Below, in pieces: positions 20,617 to 31,359 of a stretch of DNA of 64,000 nucleotides. How positions within the stretch are numbered: position 1 is the first letter of the stretch; every line of letters begins with the position of its first letter. This DNA comes from Cladosporium sp. IMV 00045 (lineage: Eukaryota; Ascomycota; Dothideomycetes; Cladosporiales; Cladosporiaceae), in assembly GCA_001931905.2 (NCBI GenBank), contig MSJI02000885.1, positions 1-64,000 on the forward strand, in the 5' to 3' direction. A model generated the notes under the pieces. The model worked only from the letters and a program-made list of their open reading frames with translations, was not told where the DNA came from and ran no database searches. Made by a program: the position numbers and the translations under genes.

Positions 20617-22797
20617 TGTTCGATGTTGATCTTTGACGAAAGAATGTGGGTGAAGTTGGATGATCCCGAAGAACAAGTGCCTTAATAAAGAAACGCTCGC
20701 CACGAAAGAGTGAAGTGACGGTCAACGACAAGGAATGGGAGAGAGTCAAGCATGTCAAGGAAGAGGCCGGGCAGGCCTTTTAGAATGCATAAGTGATGTC
20801 TTGGGCTCCCTGCTAGGGCACCGTTAGCGGTAACGGTCATACTCCGTCTTTCCTCGGGGCCGTCTGAACCCACGGCATGCGGAAGTTTAGGGGAAATCAC
20901 CTGTCGTTGGATACGGGAAGAGTGTTCACGAGCGACTGATAGCGCGAGTCTCGCGAGGACGCCATATGCGCGGCGAACCATGACAAGCCCTATGCACGTC
21001 CTCATGGCTTGACGGCGCCTACTAGCGCCTTCTAGGGCTAGAAAATACCGATCGTGTTCATGATCTTCCCAGTCTTCTTCGCCTAGCGGATGATCCCCTC
21101 GCTCTAAGAAAAGTAACTCCCCTACGTCGGGGGAGGAAATGGGATGGAAGCGGGTTTACAGGAGGGACGTGCCCGGTAATGGAAAAGTGGCATTGGTTGG
21201 CATCGCCGGTCGTCGCTCTCAAGTGATCAGCAGTATGGAATTTTCTTTCTCCAAGCATAGTGTACCGGTCGCTGCTGTGAAGCTTCCCAGCCCAAAGCTC
21301 AACCCAATCGAAATGTTCGTCTTTTTGTACCAGCTCGACCAGGTATCAATGTCGCAAGTCGAGATGATTGGGCTGAAAAGTAGCAGCATCTCTCCAACGC
21401 AGGGCGTAGTCGTTGCGCGGCATGATCTCGGTCGGAGTCGGTGTCCTCCTGTGGCGCAAACAATACCGAGCGAGCATTTTTGCGCACTTACTCGGCGACC
21501 GGGTAATGCCAGCCTCCTGGCGTGTGAAAAATCGTATGTGAGCTCATACAGCTCCGCTCTGGTATCGCAGGATTGCCGCCATGTCTCTTAGCACAAAGGA
21601 GTATCCCGCCCAGCCTACCTATGGTTAGGCAAGCGTGCGAGGCGTGGCAGGAACCGCAGCATGCATGGCTGGGCAGAGAGGAGTATTTGGCAATCGAGCA
21701 TCATTGGTGTGCCCATGTTGCCATGCGGGCGCTGTGCTACTATGGCGCTACAGAGCAATAACACGGCTGGCGGCTCCTGCGGCTTACATGAGAGGCCCAC
21801 AGCGACAGGGCAAGGTTTGATTTTGACACTTGACACCTCACTCCGACTGGTCCCCCGTACGAAGCATGCTTGCAAGGCCAAAGTACCTGATGGGTCCGTA
21901 CGAAAAGTAATCGCAGGACGCGCACGCGAGGTCGACATGCTTCGCATGGTACAGAAGTACAGAATGGAAGAAAAGCCCTTCTGAACACGCGTGTCTGCAC
22001 ACGCAGTGATCCCAAAATCTACAAATCCTAGCGTGCCAAAGAAAAAAGGGTTGCATTTCCCCTCGTGTTGGCGAGCGGCTGCCGCTGATCGCAATGTCAA
22101 TGACCGGTGACTTTGGTCTTTGGAATTCAGTCGAGGTTGATGGCGAACTTACTCGTGCGATCAAGAGATTCAAGACATCAACAACGTCTGACTTGTGGTG
22201 AAGTCGTGCTAGGAGGTACTGCAAAGAGGCGCCTTAGCAGAAGTGGACATGTTGTTTGTTGCTATACTATCCGGCTCTTGGCTGGTACTAAGAAATCGCA
22301 TGGCGTGTTGATCTCCGCGCCCCGTCGGTAGGCGGCCTTATCGCGCCTTTCTACTTTTGGTCGAGATTAATCTGACACCGCCACCCGCGTGGATATTGAG
22401 TCCGCAAGCGTTAGGCTGCAGTTTGGATGTCTCTCCTCGATCCGTCCACATGGTGTCGTTATTGATCAGCGAGAAAATCACTCGAATCCAACGTTGTCCG
22501 CCCGCATGTAAACAGCTGGGGAAAAGTCGTGACATATTTCATTTGGAATCGTGCGCACGATGCTGCGCCTTGCGCGCCGTTTTATCTCAATCTACACAGC
22601 TTTCGCTACGCATAGACCATGATCAACGCTCGATAACAGCAAAAGATAGAAGACGGATCACGAACTAGCCGAGAGAGAAGAGCATTGGCATTCCGCTTTG
22701 GCATTCACGGCCCTGCTCTAATCGGGCACCAAGAGATTTCATTTATTCTCGTGATATTATCGGCAGTCTGCACATCTCCCGTTGTTTGTCAATATGA
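20617..22797. other. Long intergenic region upstream of the hydroxyacid enzyme
   Basis: About 2.2 kb with no gene I can support. At about 21115-21135 an imperfect inverted pair CTCCCC...GGGGAG surrounds ACGTCG, resembling paired stress-response (CCCCT) sites. Open frames of up to about 160 codons on both strands overlap each other and look non-coding. Confidence 0.5.
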
Positions 22798-24111
22798 TCA
22801 AGTGCTGGTTCTTAGCCCGGAGACGGTGTAGTGTCCGCCCAACTCGCCTCTCTCGGCGTCGGGCCCAGCGTGGTATGGTCTCTGACCTCTTGCTTCCAAG
22901 TTCGAATGGTGCTCTGCCATCTCGTTGCCTGCAGATCGCGACTTCTTGCTACTGGAAGAGCCAAGACGATCTTCAATCGTCGCGCCCTCTACCCTTCCTC
23001 CTGAGCCAGGAATTTGGTCAGCATCCCGCGAGGTCTGTGACAACACCCGCATATCGTCGGCGGTGGGTGGTAGCACATCTGCACCAGTCGCCGCGTTGTC
23101 CTCGTCAAACTCGAACACCTCCGCCTCTGCCTGGTTGAAGTCTTGACCTGGGTTTGCAGTCTCGTATTCCAGCATCTTGATCAAGCGGTAAAACAATACC
23201 GCAACCAGAGAACCGAGCGCCGGGCCAAGCCAGTATATCCAGTGATAACCAGGGAAGGTATGTAGGACAACGCATGGACCAAAGGATCGCGCGGGATTCA
23301 GCGAGCCTGCACCTTGTCAGCTTAGGGTACACCATAGCAACGTTGACGCATGAGGCATGATACGCCGACATACCACCTGTGAAATACACGCCCGACAGCT
23401 CCGCAATGAAGAGAGACAACCCGATTCCCACCGGTGCTAAGAACGTGCCCTTGTGCTTCTCCGCAGCGAGCAGGAAGATGGTGATGACTAGCTGAGCGGT
23501 CAAGAACATCTCGATGACTGCCTTCCCGTTAGCCGACATTCACTTACATCAGAAGAGCATCATCACTCACACAAGCCTTGCGCAACCGAAGTGTTTCCTC
23601 CAAGAGTGGTCGACACATTCATCGGACCTGGAAACATCGCAGAAACGACGCCCGCCGAGGCCATCGATGCCAGGATTTGCGAAATGAAGACCAGGCCGGC
23701 GCGCACCCATCCAACCGCACCGATCAGAGCCATACCGAGCGTGACCGCCGGATTGAACAAGCCGCCGGACACGCGAAAGAAGACCCATGCGTTGACCGCA
23801 AGACTGAACCCGAAGGCCAGCGAGATGTACAACAGCGCGCTCGTATTGGGCACCTGGGTCAACCCGCCATCGCCACTTTGATTTGCAGAAGAAGACGCGT
23901 TGGCGACCTGGGTTGCGGAGAATGCGAAGAATAAGAAGAGGAAGGTGCCGACGAATTCTCCTATCATCGCAACAACATGGTTGCGCACTCGATTGGGCAG
24001 GTATCCGACAAGAGGTAGGTGAAGCTCTTTCTTTGAGGGGTCTCGTTCTTTTGTCCGCATGAAGGGCAAGTTGAGGAAGCGGCCTGATGGCCCTGCCCGG
24101 TCCGAATTCAT
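22798..24111 (-). CDS. Aquaporin / aquaglyceroporin-family channel
   Basis: MIP-family membrane channel, 397 aa, three exons: 23571-24111, 23374-23517 and 22798-23306. The introns (53 and 67 nt) have GTGAGT and GTATGT donors. All phases agree. Both pore motifs are intact: NPA at 120-122 ([11 protein letters not shown]) and NPA at 232-234 ([11 protein letters not shown]), the second followed by the selectivity arginine. Six hydrophobic spans are visible, the first at [20 protein letters not shown]-terminal 45 and C-terminal about 120 residues are hydrophilic and cytosolic; the tail is acidic then Ser/Arg-rich, a likely regulatory region. Small residues and no long extracellular loop favour a water-type fungal aquaporin over a yeast Fps1-type glycerol channel, but transport of glycerol or peroxide cannot be excluded. 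Confidence 0.9.
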
Positions 24112-25636
24112 GATCCGTATAAATCTGGGATACTGACAAGGTCGCGAGGTCTGTTGGACGTAGGTAGGTTTGAATGTGGATTCCCTGCGTCTGCAGTCGA
24201 GAATTGTCGGCTGTTTTGGTTATCCAATCGAGGTGTAACGGGACACCTGGGCCGCTGTAACGTTCAAATGAGAAGAGCTATGACGGTCATAATAGGAAGA
24301 GGATGAATGTCTTAACAAAAAGCATGCGGCGTGAAGATAATCAGCCCAGGCGAGCATGTACACCACCACCCACAGTGATGCGTGGACCGACAGCTCTGGT
24401 AGAAAGAAGCGAAAAAAACCATACTTGGCCCGCACCATGTCGTCGGCGCATTGTAGATCGGGAGGAGCTACCGCTGTTCATAAGCGAATGGTGACGCACA
24501 GAGTGTGCGTGAGGTCAGATCAGAGTAGCTACACCTTGCCGTAGATCGCTGATTTTCTGCCGCCATGGCCGCCACCACAGCTGTTTGGGTGCCATCGAAG
24601 CTGAACTATGCGTCCCAAGCTCTTGGGAGTCCGCTCATATCCCACCTCGCTCAGCTGGCCACGATTTTCGCAAAGGTGGGCGAGGCACAAAGCACCCTGC
24701 CAATTTCTCGCAGCGGCCGAGGCGTTTGTGCCGTGCCGCAATACGCGTCCAGGCATTCCGAAGCGGTTGGAGATTCGACCGTTTTCTGTGTCGATAGCGT
24801 GAAGGTTTCGTCAATCTGCGGAGAGGCATCGCAGATCGCACTGCTTGCCCCACTATTGCATTCCCATGTGCATGGGAATGCTGTCATTGATCGGAGTCGG
24901 GCAGATGACCTATGGCTCTATACCGAACAACGGAGGCTTCTGAGAGGCCTTTGCTGATACTCGGTCTCGTGTAGCAGTGAAGATGTTATCTCGTGAATGC
25001 GTGCCCTCGTCAGAGAACGCGTACTGAACAGTGTCCCAGCTTGGTGTTGTCCGAGAGAGTGCGACCTGATGGTCACTTCTCGTTACAATTCGAGATGGGA
25101 TATCCTTGTACTACATCTGCAATATCGCCTAGATTGTGCAGAGTAGTAACGATAGTACAGAGTATAGCAGTGATGATGCAGCCTTATTGTACGGTATGTG
25201 TCGACACGGATGGCGTGTGCCGCTGTGCCGCGTCGTGAAAAGATCGCCTGCCAAGGATGATGTCTGCCGTCGTCTTGTGTAACCCACACCATAGGCACAA
25301 GAAATCTCCAGGAACGATATATCTACATGTACACAATCTACAATTTGGCTTGAGCAGTCGATTCGACTCACGGTTGAGCTAGATGGAAGTCTAGAAGCTT
25401 TCGTTGCAAACACCAAGCATGTGAATTGCCGCGATTCGAAGGATCGACATGGTGACGTTGCGACTGCTTCAAAAGGAAGGTCATCAACATCCCTCGTCAT
25501 CAAGAACAGTCCAAAAGCACGCGGTTGCTCTCTCGAAAACAACATTCTTGTGTATTGTGTTATGTTGCGTAGTGTAGCCTGTCAGCTTTCGTCAAAACTG
25601 ATCAATCGCACAGCAGCTACAAGACATTCGTCCACA
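24112..25636. other. Intergenic, divergent aquaporin and epimerase upstream regions
   Basis: About 1.5 kb between divergently transcribed genes, so it probably contains both promoters. It has a near-perfect 24-bp palindrome at 24858-24881 and a GTGTCGACAC palindrome near 25198. No gene supported. Confidence 0.55.
24858..24881. promoter_or_regulatory. 24-bp inverted repeat (hairpin or dimer site)
   Basis: Two 11-bp arms, GCATTCCCATG and CATGGGAATGC, are exact reverse complements separated by TG. It lies in the shared upstream region of the aquaporin and epimerase genes. It could be a dimeric regulator site. No factor is known to me. Confidence 0.35.
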
Positions 25637-26664
25637 ATGGCTTCTGGAGGCAAGAGGATCGTCTTCACTGGCGGCAGTGGAAAGGCCGGGTATGGACATC
25701 TTGGAGCTGTATAATTCTTCCTTAAATTATACTAATCTATCAATCTAGACGGCACGTGATCCCTGAGTTGATCAAACGAGGCCACCAGGTGAGCATTTTA
25801 TACTTACTTCTACGGCCGATCCACGATATTGACTTGCATTGCAAGGTGCTCAACCTCGACCTCGTCGATTTCCCTGATCCCAATGCAGGAGTCTTCACGC
25901 TGAAGACCGATCTCACCAAGTCCGGACAAGTCTTCAATGCCCTCACCACGCATTACAATTTCGCCGGCTATGAGACGGGAAAGCCAGAAGGACCACCGGA
26001 TGTTGTGATACATTTCGCGGCGTATGCGCGCAACATGCTGGTCCCGGACAACGAGTGCTTTGCAGCAAATGTGACGGCAACTTATAATGTCATTGAAGCT
26101 GCGTCGAAGCTGGGCGTGAAAAAGATCATCACCGCATCAAGCGAGACGACATACGGTGTATGTTTCAGCGAAGGAGATACCGAGTACCACAGTTTTCCAC
26201 TCGAGGAAGACTACGATGTTGACCCAATGGACTCCTACGCCCTCAGCAAGATCTGCGGCGAGAAGACTGCGCGGACTTTCGCACGCCGCTTCGGCAACGA
26301 TATCTACGTTTTTCGAGTGGGCAATGTTGTCGAGCCGCACGAATACGAGCGAGACTTCCCCAAACATGTCAACGAGCCCATGACCCGAAAGCGCAATGCT
26401 TGGTCGTACATTGACGCGCGGGACCTGGGTCAGATGTGTGATCGGGCAATCCAGAAGTCTGGTCTTGGGTTCCAGATCTTCAACGCGACCAACAGCTTCA
26501 TCACAACAAAGGTGCCCACCAAGCAGTTCCTGCAGCAGGTCACACCAAACACGCCATTGACAAGAGAGATGGATGAGTGGGAGGCACCTTTGAGCAACAA
26601 GAAGATAAGAGACGTTCTTGGATTTCAGGATGAGCATGATTGGAGGAAGTACTACACGCCGTAA
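25637..26664 (+). CDS. NAD-dependent epimerase/dehydratase (extended SDR)
   Basis: Extended short-chain dehydrogenase of 303 aa from three exons: 25637-25689, 25749-25788 and 25846-26664. The first intron has a perfect TACTAAT branch site. Joined protein begins MASGGKRIVFTGGSGKAGRH, giving the cofactor motif TGGSGKAG. The active-site pieces are ITASSETTYG (Ser/Thr) and YALSKICGEK (Tyr-x-x-x-Lys). HFAAYARNML matches the NAD-binding strand-4 region of sugar-nucleotide epimerases and uronate dehydrogenases. The protein is short and lacks a full UDP-galactose epimerase C-domain, so a sugar-acid or nucleoside-sugar substrate is equally likely. It is followed on the same strand by an anion symporter, which may carry its substrate (inference). 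Confidence 0.85.
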
Positions 26665-27390
26665 GAGCTTGTTCAACTGGCATCAGGAGATTGTACCTGC
26701 ATTCGACAAGCACATGTCCCAAGCAGTCACGGATGAGTCTATATTGACGTCGAGGACAGATTCAGATACAAACAAAGCGCGAATAGTGCTAGAAGTATCT
26801 TTCATTACGATACACTGGTCCATTATCGAGACGATTTCAAGCTTTCAAATCGAGTCACTCAATCTGAAAAGAACTGACAACCAAGGCCATTTTAATGACA
26901 GCGAAATCACTGCCATGAAAGAACAGCGGGCTTGTCATTTCCATTGCGGAACGGATATGTACATTATCCGCACCTCGTCTCACATGCATATCCGTCATTC
27001 CCACATTTCCGTTTGCGGGGGAAGCTTCTTCCCACTTGGCAGCACCTTAATCCGTTAACTAAGATAAGACACAGATTTACTCCGTCCAGTCGAGACAATC
27101 CATGGCTTGCAAAACAGACCCTAAACTTGCTGTGAGCCCTACGCCCAAGCCAAGACGGACAATAGCTGATCAACTGTATCAAATGTGGATCTCATGCGCG
27201 GGGTCCCCATGGGGCAGGTATCACATGTCGCCATGGCCTGTCTGATGTTTCGTCGAAGTGATAAGAGGTCGTCCTTCCCATGCCGACAGAGGAACCTTCT
27301 TGTAAACGTGCTCGCCATTCCGAGTGTCGTCTCACTCCCGATACTTGCCTTGACAACCCCAAAGACCCCGTCCCCTGCCGAGTGGTCACC
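26665..27390. other. Intergenic between epimerase and MFS transporter
   Basis: Same-strand spacer, with no gene. It contains an in-frame alternative ATG at 27280 that would add 37 residues to the transporter N-terminus. Confidence 0.5.
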
Positions 27391-29123
27391 ATGACTTCAG
27401 GACGCGACACGAAAGATGACAGCAAGGCTGACGTTGTGATGGAGGAGTATTCTACAAACCCAAAAGACGGCGTCGAAGATGTCGAGACGTCCAGAGATGC
27501 CTTTGGCGCTCGCAAGAAGGTCGACCCAAAGGAAATTGCACTTGTCCGCAAGATCGACTGGTACATGATGGTGAGCAGTGGGAATCGCATCCTAGACTCA
27601 ACGGCTCCAGCTAACCTTCTTATGGCCCATCCTGTGGTTGATGTACTTTTTCAACTTCTTGGACCGCAACGCCATGATCAACGGCAAATTGAACTCGCTG
27701 GCAGAAGATCTGAACCTGCAGGGCACGCAGTACAACACTTGCGTCTCCATTTTGTTTGTCGGGTGAGTCAATATTAAGCTCAATGCCGTCGATTCTAGAC
27801 TGACGAAGACAGCTATCTACTTGGTCAAGTGCCATCGAACATGATCCTCAACCGTGTCCGACCTTCTTGGTTCATGTCAGGTCAGTCTGAAACGGAAGCG
27901 ACCAAACCCGAATTTTTGACAGCTGACAAATACTAGGCTTCATGATGGCATGGTCCGTAGTCAGCTTGTTGACCTACATGGCTAAAGACTACCACAGTAT
28001 GCTTGCCTGTCGTCTGATTCTAGGAATCACCGAAGCTCCAGTAAGCTTCTATTTTTGCCGCAGCATGCCGTGACATACGCGATGCTAACAACGTTTAGTT
28101 TTACCCTGGAGCTTTGTACATGATTAGCATGTTCTACACCAAGAAGGAGATGGCCACGCGTATGGCCATTCTGTACACCGGAAACATGCTGGCTAGCTCT
28201 TTCTCTGGTCTCATCGCCGCTGCTGTTTTCCAGCTTGACGGCAGACACAATCTCGCAGGATGGCAATGGCTTTTCGTATGTATCTGTATCGTTCACCCAC
28301 TGACCGAGGCAAAAGCTAACATATACAGATTATCCAAGGTGTCTTCTCGATCGCTGTCGCATTCATCGCCATCTTCACGCTGCCCGACAGCCCGCTAAAG
28401 ACTCGCTGGCTCAAGCCCGAAGAAAGAGAACTTGCTCATCGACGTATCTTCGACGACGTTACGAACAGACGGTCAGAAAAATCGAGCGTTTGGAAAGGAC
28501 TGAGAGAGGCGGCAGTCGACCCGAAGACCTGGATTTTCTGTTTCATGGACAATATGCATCTGGCTGCCAACGGCTTCAAGAACTTCCTCCCCACAGTGGT
28601 GAAGACGCTGGGTTTCGACACGACAACGACACTCGCTCTGACTTGTCCGCCGTACCTTGTCTCTGGATTCATCAGTGTGGCCGTATCATGGTCTTCGGGT
28701 CGCTTCAATGAGCGCACATGGCACACAACTATTTCAAAGCTGATTGCATGTGCCGGATTCGCAATTGCTGCGGCAACCTACAACGTCGCCGCCAGATACG
28801 TGGCCATCATGATCTTCGTTGGGGCGACGTACGGTGTCAACAACATCGTTCTCGCCTGGGCAGCCGCCAGTTTGGGAGAGACAGACGAGAAGAAAGCCGT
28901 GGCTATCGCCATGACCAACACTTTCGGCAATCTTGCGTCAATCTACACACCTTACCTATGGCCGGATTCAGACTCTCCTGGTTTCCTTACAGCATTCCTT
29001 GCTAGCATCGCTTTCTCAGTCATGGTCATCGTTGCGGCTTGGGCGATGAGGTGGATCCTGATGAGGAAGAACAAGAAGTTGGTTCTCGAGCACCCTGACA
29101 TCACCAGGCTTTACGTGTACTAA
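27391..29123 (+). CDS. MFS transporter, anion:cation symporter (DAL5/TNA1-like)
   Basis: Twelve-span major facilitator of the ACS family, 491 aa from six exons: 27391-27570, 27611-27762, 27813-27880, 27937-28040, 28099-28275 and 28329-29123. All phases close. Landmarks: YFFNFLDRNAM (span 1 end), GYLLGQVPSNMILNRVRP (motif-A-like loop), GITEAPFYPGALYMISMFYT (classic ACS span 4-5), and GVNNIVLAWAAASLGE with MTNTFGNLASIYTPYLWP in the second half. Known relatives carry allantoate, nicotinate, pantothenate or sugar acids across the plasma membrane. I chose the ATG at 27391 for its CACC context; an in-frame ATG at 27280 is possible. The first intron would be only 40 nt and has a GCTAAC just after its acceptor, so that junction is the least certain. 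Confidence 0.85.
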
Positions 29124-29259
29124 GGGTCGTGTCGTGTGCACTCGCTGCGAGCTCGAAAGGACAATGGTATTGGATTTGCTACTATCTGATTATTCAACAT
29201 CTGCATAACTCATGAAACCACGGGATAAGCTCCTTACGAAATGAACGCAATCTACCAAA

Positions 29260-31359
29260 TCAAACTCCAAGCACCCGCTGTGTTCTCACGACAACAGCCT
29301 TACACTTTGCGGCAGCCTTCAGTTTCGTAGCAAGCAATTTCTTGTAAGCTTCCACGGCAGAATCAAGCTTCTGCTTCGAATTCACCTTCTCCCACTGCGG
29401 ATATCCTGCTGGGGTGATGTTCTTGGGCACCGCTGCACATTGCTTCGCGGCAGCCTGGATCGCTTTGATATCGTCTGCAGCATTCTTCAAGGAACCGATG
29501 GAGGACTTTGCAGAGCGAATGGCTTGAATCTCGCCAGCAGCGCTGATGGCCTTGTTGAAAAGCCCGTCCACGTTCTTGTTCACCGCGGCTTGGGCGGTTT
29601 CCATCCACTTCAAAGCGTCACCCGCGCCAGTAGAGATTTGAGGGACCAGTGAGCCTAGCTTTCGCTGAGCTTCTTGCATGTTGCCAGCAGCCGCAGCAGC
29701 GAGACCATCCGCCCACTTTTCAACCTTGGCTCGTGTCTGATCCGCCTTCCGAATAGCTTCGACAGTATCCCCGATCTCCTTGACAGACTGGAGTTGAGTG
29801 ACGATACCGACAACCTGACCAGTCAACCACGACTTGGTGGCGGCTTTGGCCAAACCCGTGCCGATAGAGCAAGTCGTCTGGATGGATTGGATCTGCTTCT
29901 GGATGGTCGAAGCCGAGATACCGGCGGTGCACATGACGTTGGCCTGGGTCCGGTAACCCTCGCAACATGCACTCGTCAGTCTGTCGAACTCGCAAAAAGG
30001 GACATCCACGCGAGCGAGCTCGCACTTTGGAATTTCTCCCCGGTAGCGTGCCTCGCAGGCCGCCTTTCGGATATCCCAAGCCTTCTTCGACTTCTTGCAT
30101 TTGTCAATCTTGGTCTTGACGTCGCGCTTACACTGATCAATCTTTTCTCTCAACGACTGCTTGCAGAACGCCACTTGGGTGCGAACGCCTCTCTTGCAAG
30201 TATCGACGATTGAGCGTGTGACTGTAGAGCACAGGTTGGGGCGGCGAGCCGTTTCAATCACGCTGGCGGCCTTGGTGAAGTCCTTCATGTACCCTTTCCA
30301 GGCTTGATCGTAGGCTTCGCGACCTTTCTTCTGCGCAGCAGCAGACCAAGTTCCTATTGTGTTGCGCCTCTCCACAGAAGGCTGCGAGGAATCACCTGGC
30401 GTGGTAGGCACATCTTCCGTGGATGGATCCTCTTCGCTTTCATCAGCAGTAGACGCATCAGCTGACTCTGGCTCGTCGGCATTCGCGGAAGGTTCATAGA
30501 TATCATCAGAAGGTGGCTCCTCAGAGTTCTCAGAGTTCTTTTCGGCGTTCGAGTCGACTTCATCGCTAGTCTCCGTTGAGAGGTCCTCCGGAGCCTTATC
30601 GCCGTCTGGATTATCTCCTTCGTCTGGGAGATCGGAAGCTTCCATAGAATCATCCTCAATAGCCGATGGTGGGTCGTCAATAACGTCTTCCTCGACAGCA
30701 TCGTCAGTACCATCAGTCTCCATAGAAGGCGCAGGCTCATCGGTATCGAAATCTGTTTCTGCGAGTTTCTCGGGGGCGTCTTCAGTCGAATCGCCTGGCT
30801 GGGTGTAAGCAACATGCACATCATTAGTCCTGTTAGGGGCCATAGACTGACTATAGTTACCATAGGTGCCTTCAACGTTGGGCATAGACTGGTGAGTAGC
30901 ATTGCGGCCCTTCGCGCCGGCGCCAACACACTCTGCGCCTATGAGCGAGACTTCAAGGCAGCTGTCGACCCCAGTGGAAACATCACATAAGGTGTCGCAT
31001 TTCACACCTTCTGCGACCCAAACACGATGCTCGTGTGATTCGATCGGCAGTCTCCATTGGTTGACGTTATCGTTGTTTGCGTAGCCCGTCGCTTTGTACC
31101 CAGGCCTGCAGGCACACGCACCACGTGGGTTCGGCACCCTAGGATCCGGAAAGATACAGGTCGGCGCTGTAGCATCGCAGGTGTTGTGGTGAGGATCACA
31201 GGCTTTCGGACAGGCTGGATTGTTATCTTTTCCAGGGTACTGTGGCTTGCTGCCGTCGGAACAAAGAGGTATGCTTCCATCGAGGCAGATCTCCGAAGCC
31301 ACCGCCAGTGGAATCAAAGCAAGCGCGATGCAGCCAGTGTGTGCCCATATCGAAGGCAT
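29260..31359 (-). CDS. Secreted modular protein with acidic linker and cysteine ladder (unknown function)
   Basis: A 699-aa single-exon protein, start ATG at 31359, signal peptide 1-22 (cut near VAS). The first module (23-145) is Cys-rich: CDPHHNTCDATAPTC, GACACRPGYKATGY, an invariant-looking QWRLPIESHEHRVWVAEGVKCDTLCD. Related Cys-rich patterns occur in other fungal secreted proteins, by recollection. Residues 187-330 are a strongly acidic, Ser/Pro/Asp/Glu-rich disordered linker ending at VERRN, a possible Kex2 site. From 377, cysteines recur every 11 residues (377, 388, 399, 410, 421), then 435, 446, 456, 465, 466 and 477, in a Lys/Arg/Asp-rich helix. The last 200 residues are Ala-rich and helical with no cysteine until near the end. 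Function is unrecognised; cell-surface or extracellular localisation is inferred. Confidence 0.8.
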   Translation of the reverse strand: MPSIWAHTGCIALALIPLAVASEICLDGSIPLCSDGSKPQYPGKDNNPACPKACDPHHNTCDATAPTCIFPDPRVPNPRGACACRPGYKATGYANNDNVNQWRLPIESHEHRVWVAEGVKCDTLCDVSTGVDSCLEVSLIGAECVGAGAKGRNATHQSMPNVEGTYGNYSQSMAPNRTNDVHVAYTQPGDSTEDAPEKLAETDFDTDEPAPSMETDGTDDAVEEDVIDDPPSAIEDDSMEASDLPDEGDNPDGDKAPEDLSTETSDEVDSNAEKNSENSEEPPSDDIYEPSANADEPESADASTADESEEDPSTEDVPTTPGDSSQPSVERRNTIGTWSAAAQKKGREAYDQAWKGYMKDFTKAASVIETARRPNLCSTVTRSIVDTCKRGVRTQVAFCKQSLREKIDQCKRDVKTKIDKCKKSKKAWDIRKAACEARYRGEIPKCELARVDVPFCEFDRLTSACCEGYRTQANVMCTAGISASTIQKQIQSIQTTCSIGTGLAKAATKSWLTGQVVGIVTQLQSVKEIGDTVEAIRKADQTRAKVEKWADGLAAAAAGNMQEAQRKLGSLVPQISTGAGDALKWMETAQAAVNKNVDGLFNKAISAAGEIQAIRSAKSSIGSLKNAADDIKAIQAAAKQCAAVPKNITPAGYPQWEKVNSKQKLDSAVEAYKKLLATKLKAAAKCKAVVVRTQRVLGV

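Noticed and set aside
21139..21591. Open frame of 150 codons upstream of the hydroxyacid enzyme
   Set aside because: No motif, mutually overlapping frames on both strands, no gene-like codon use.
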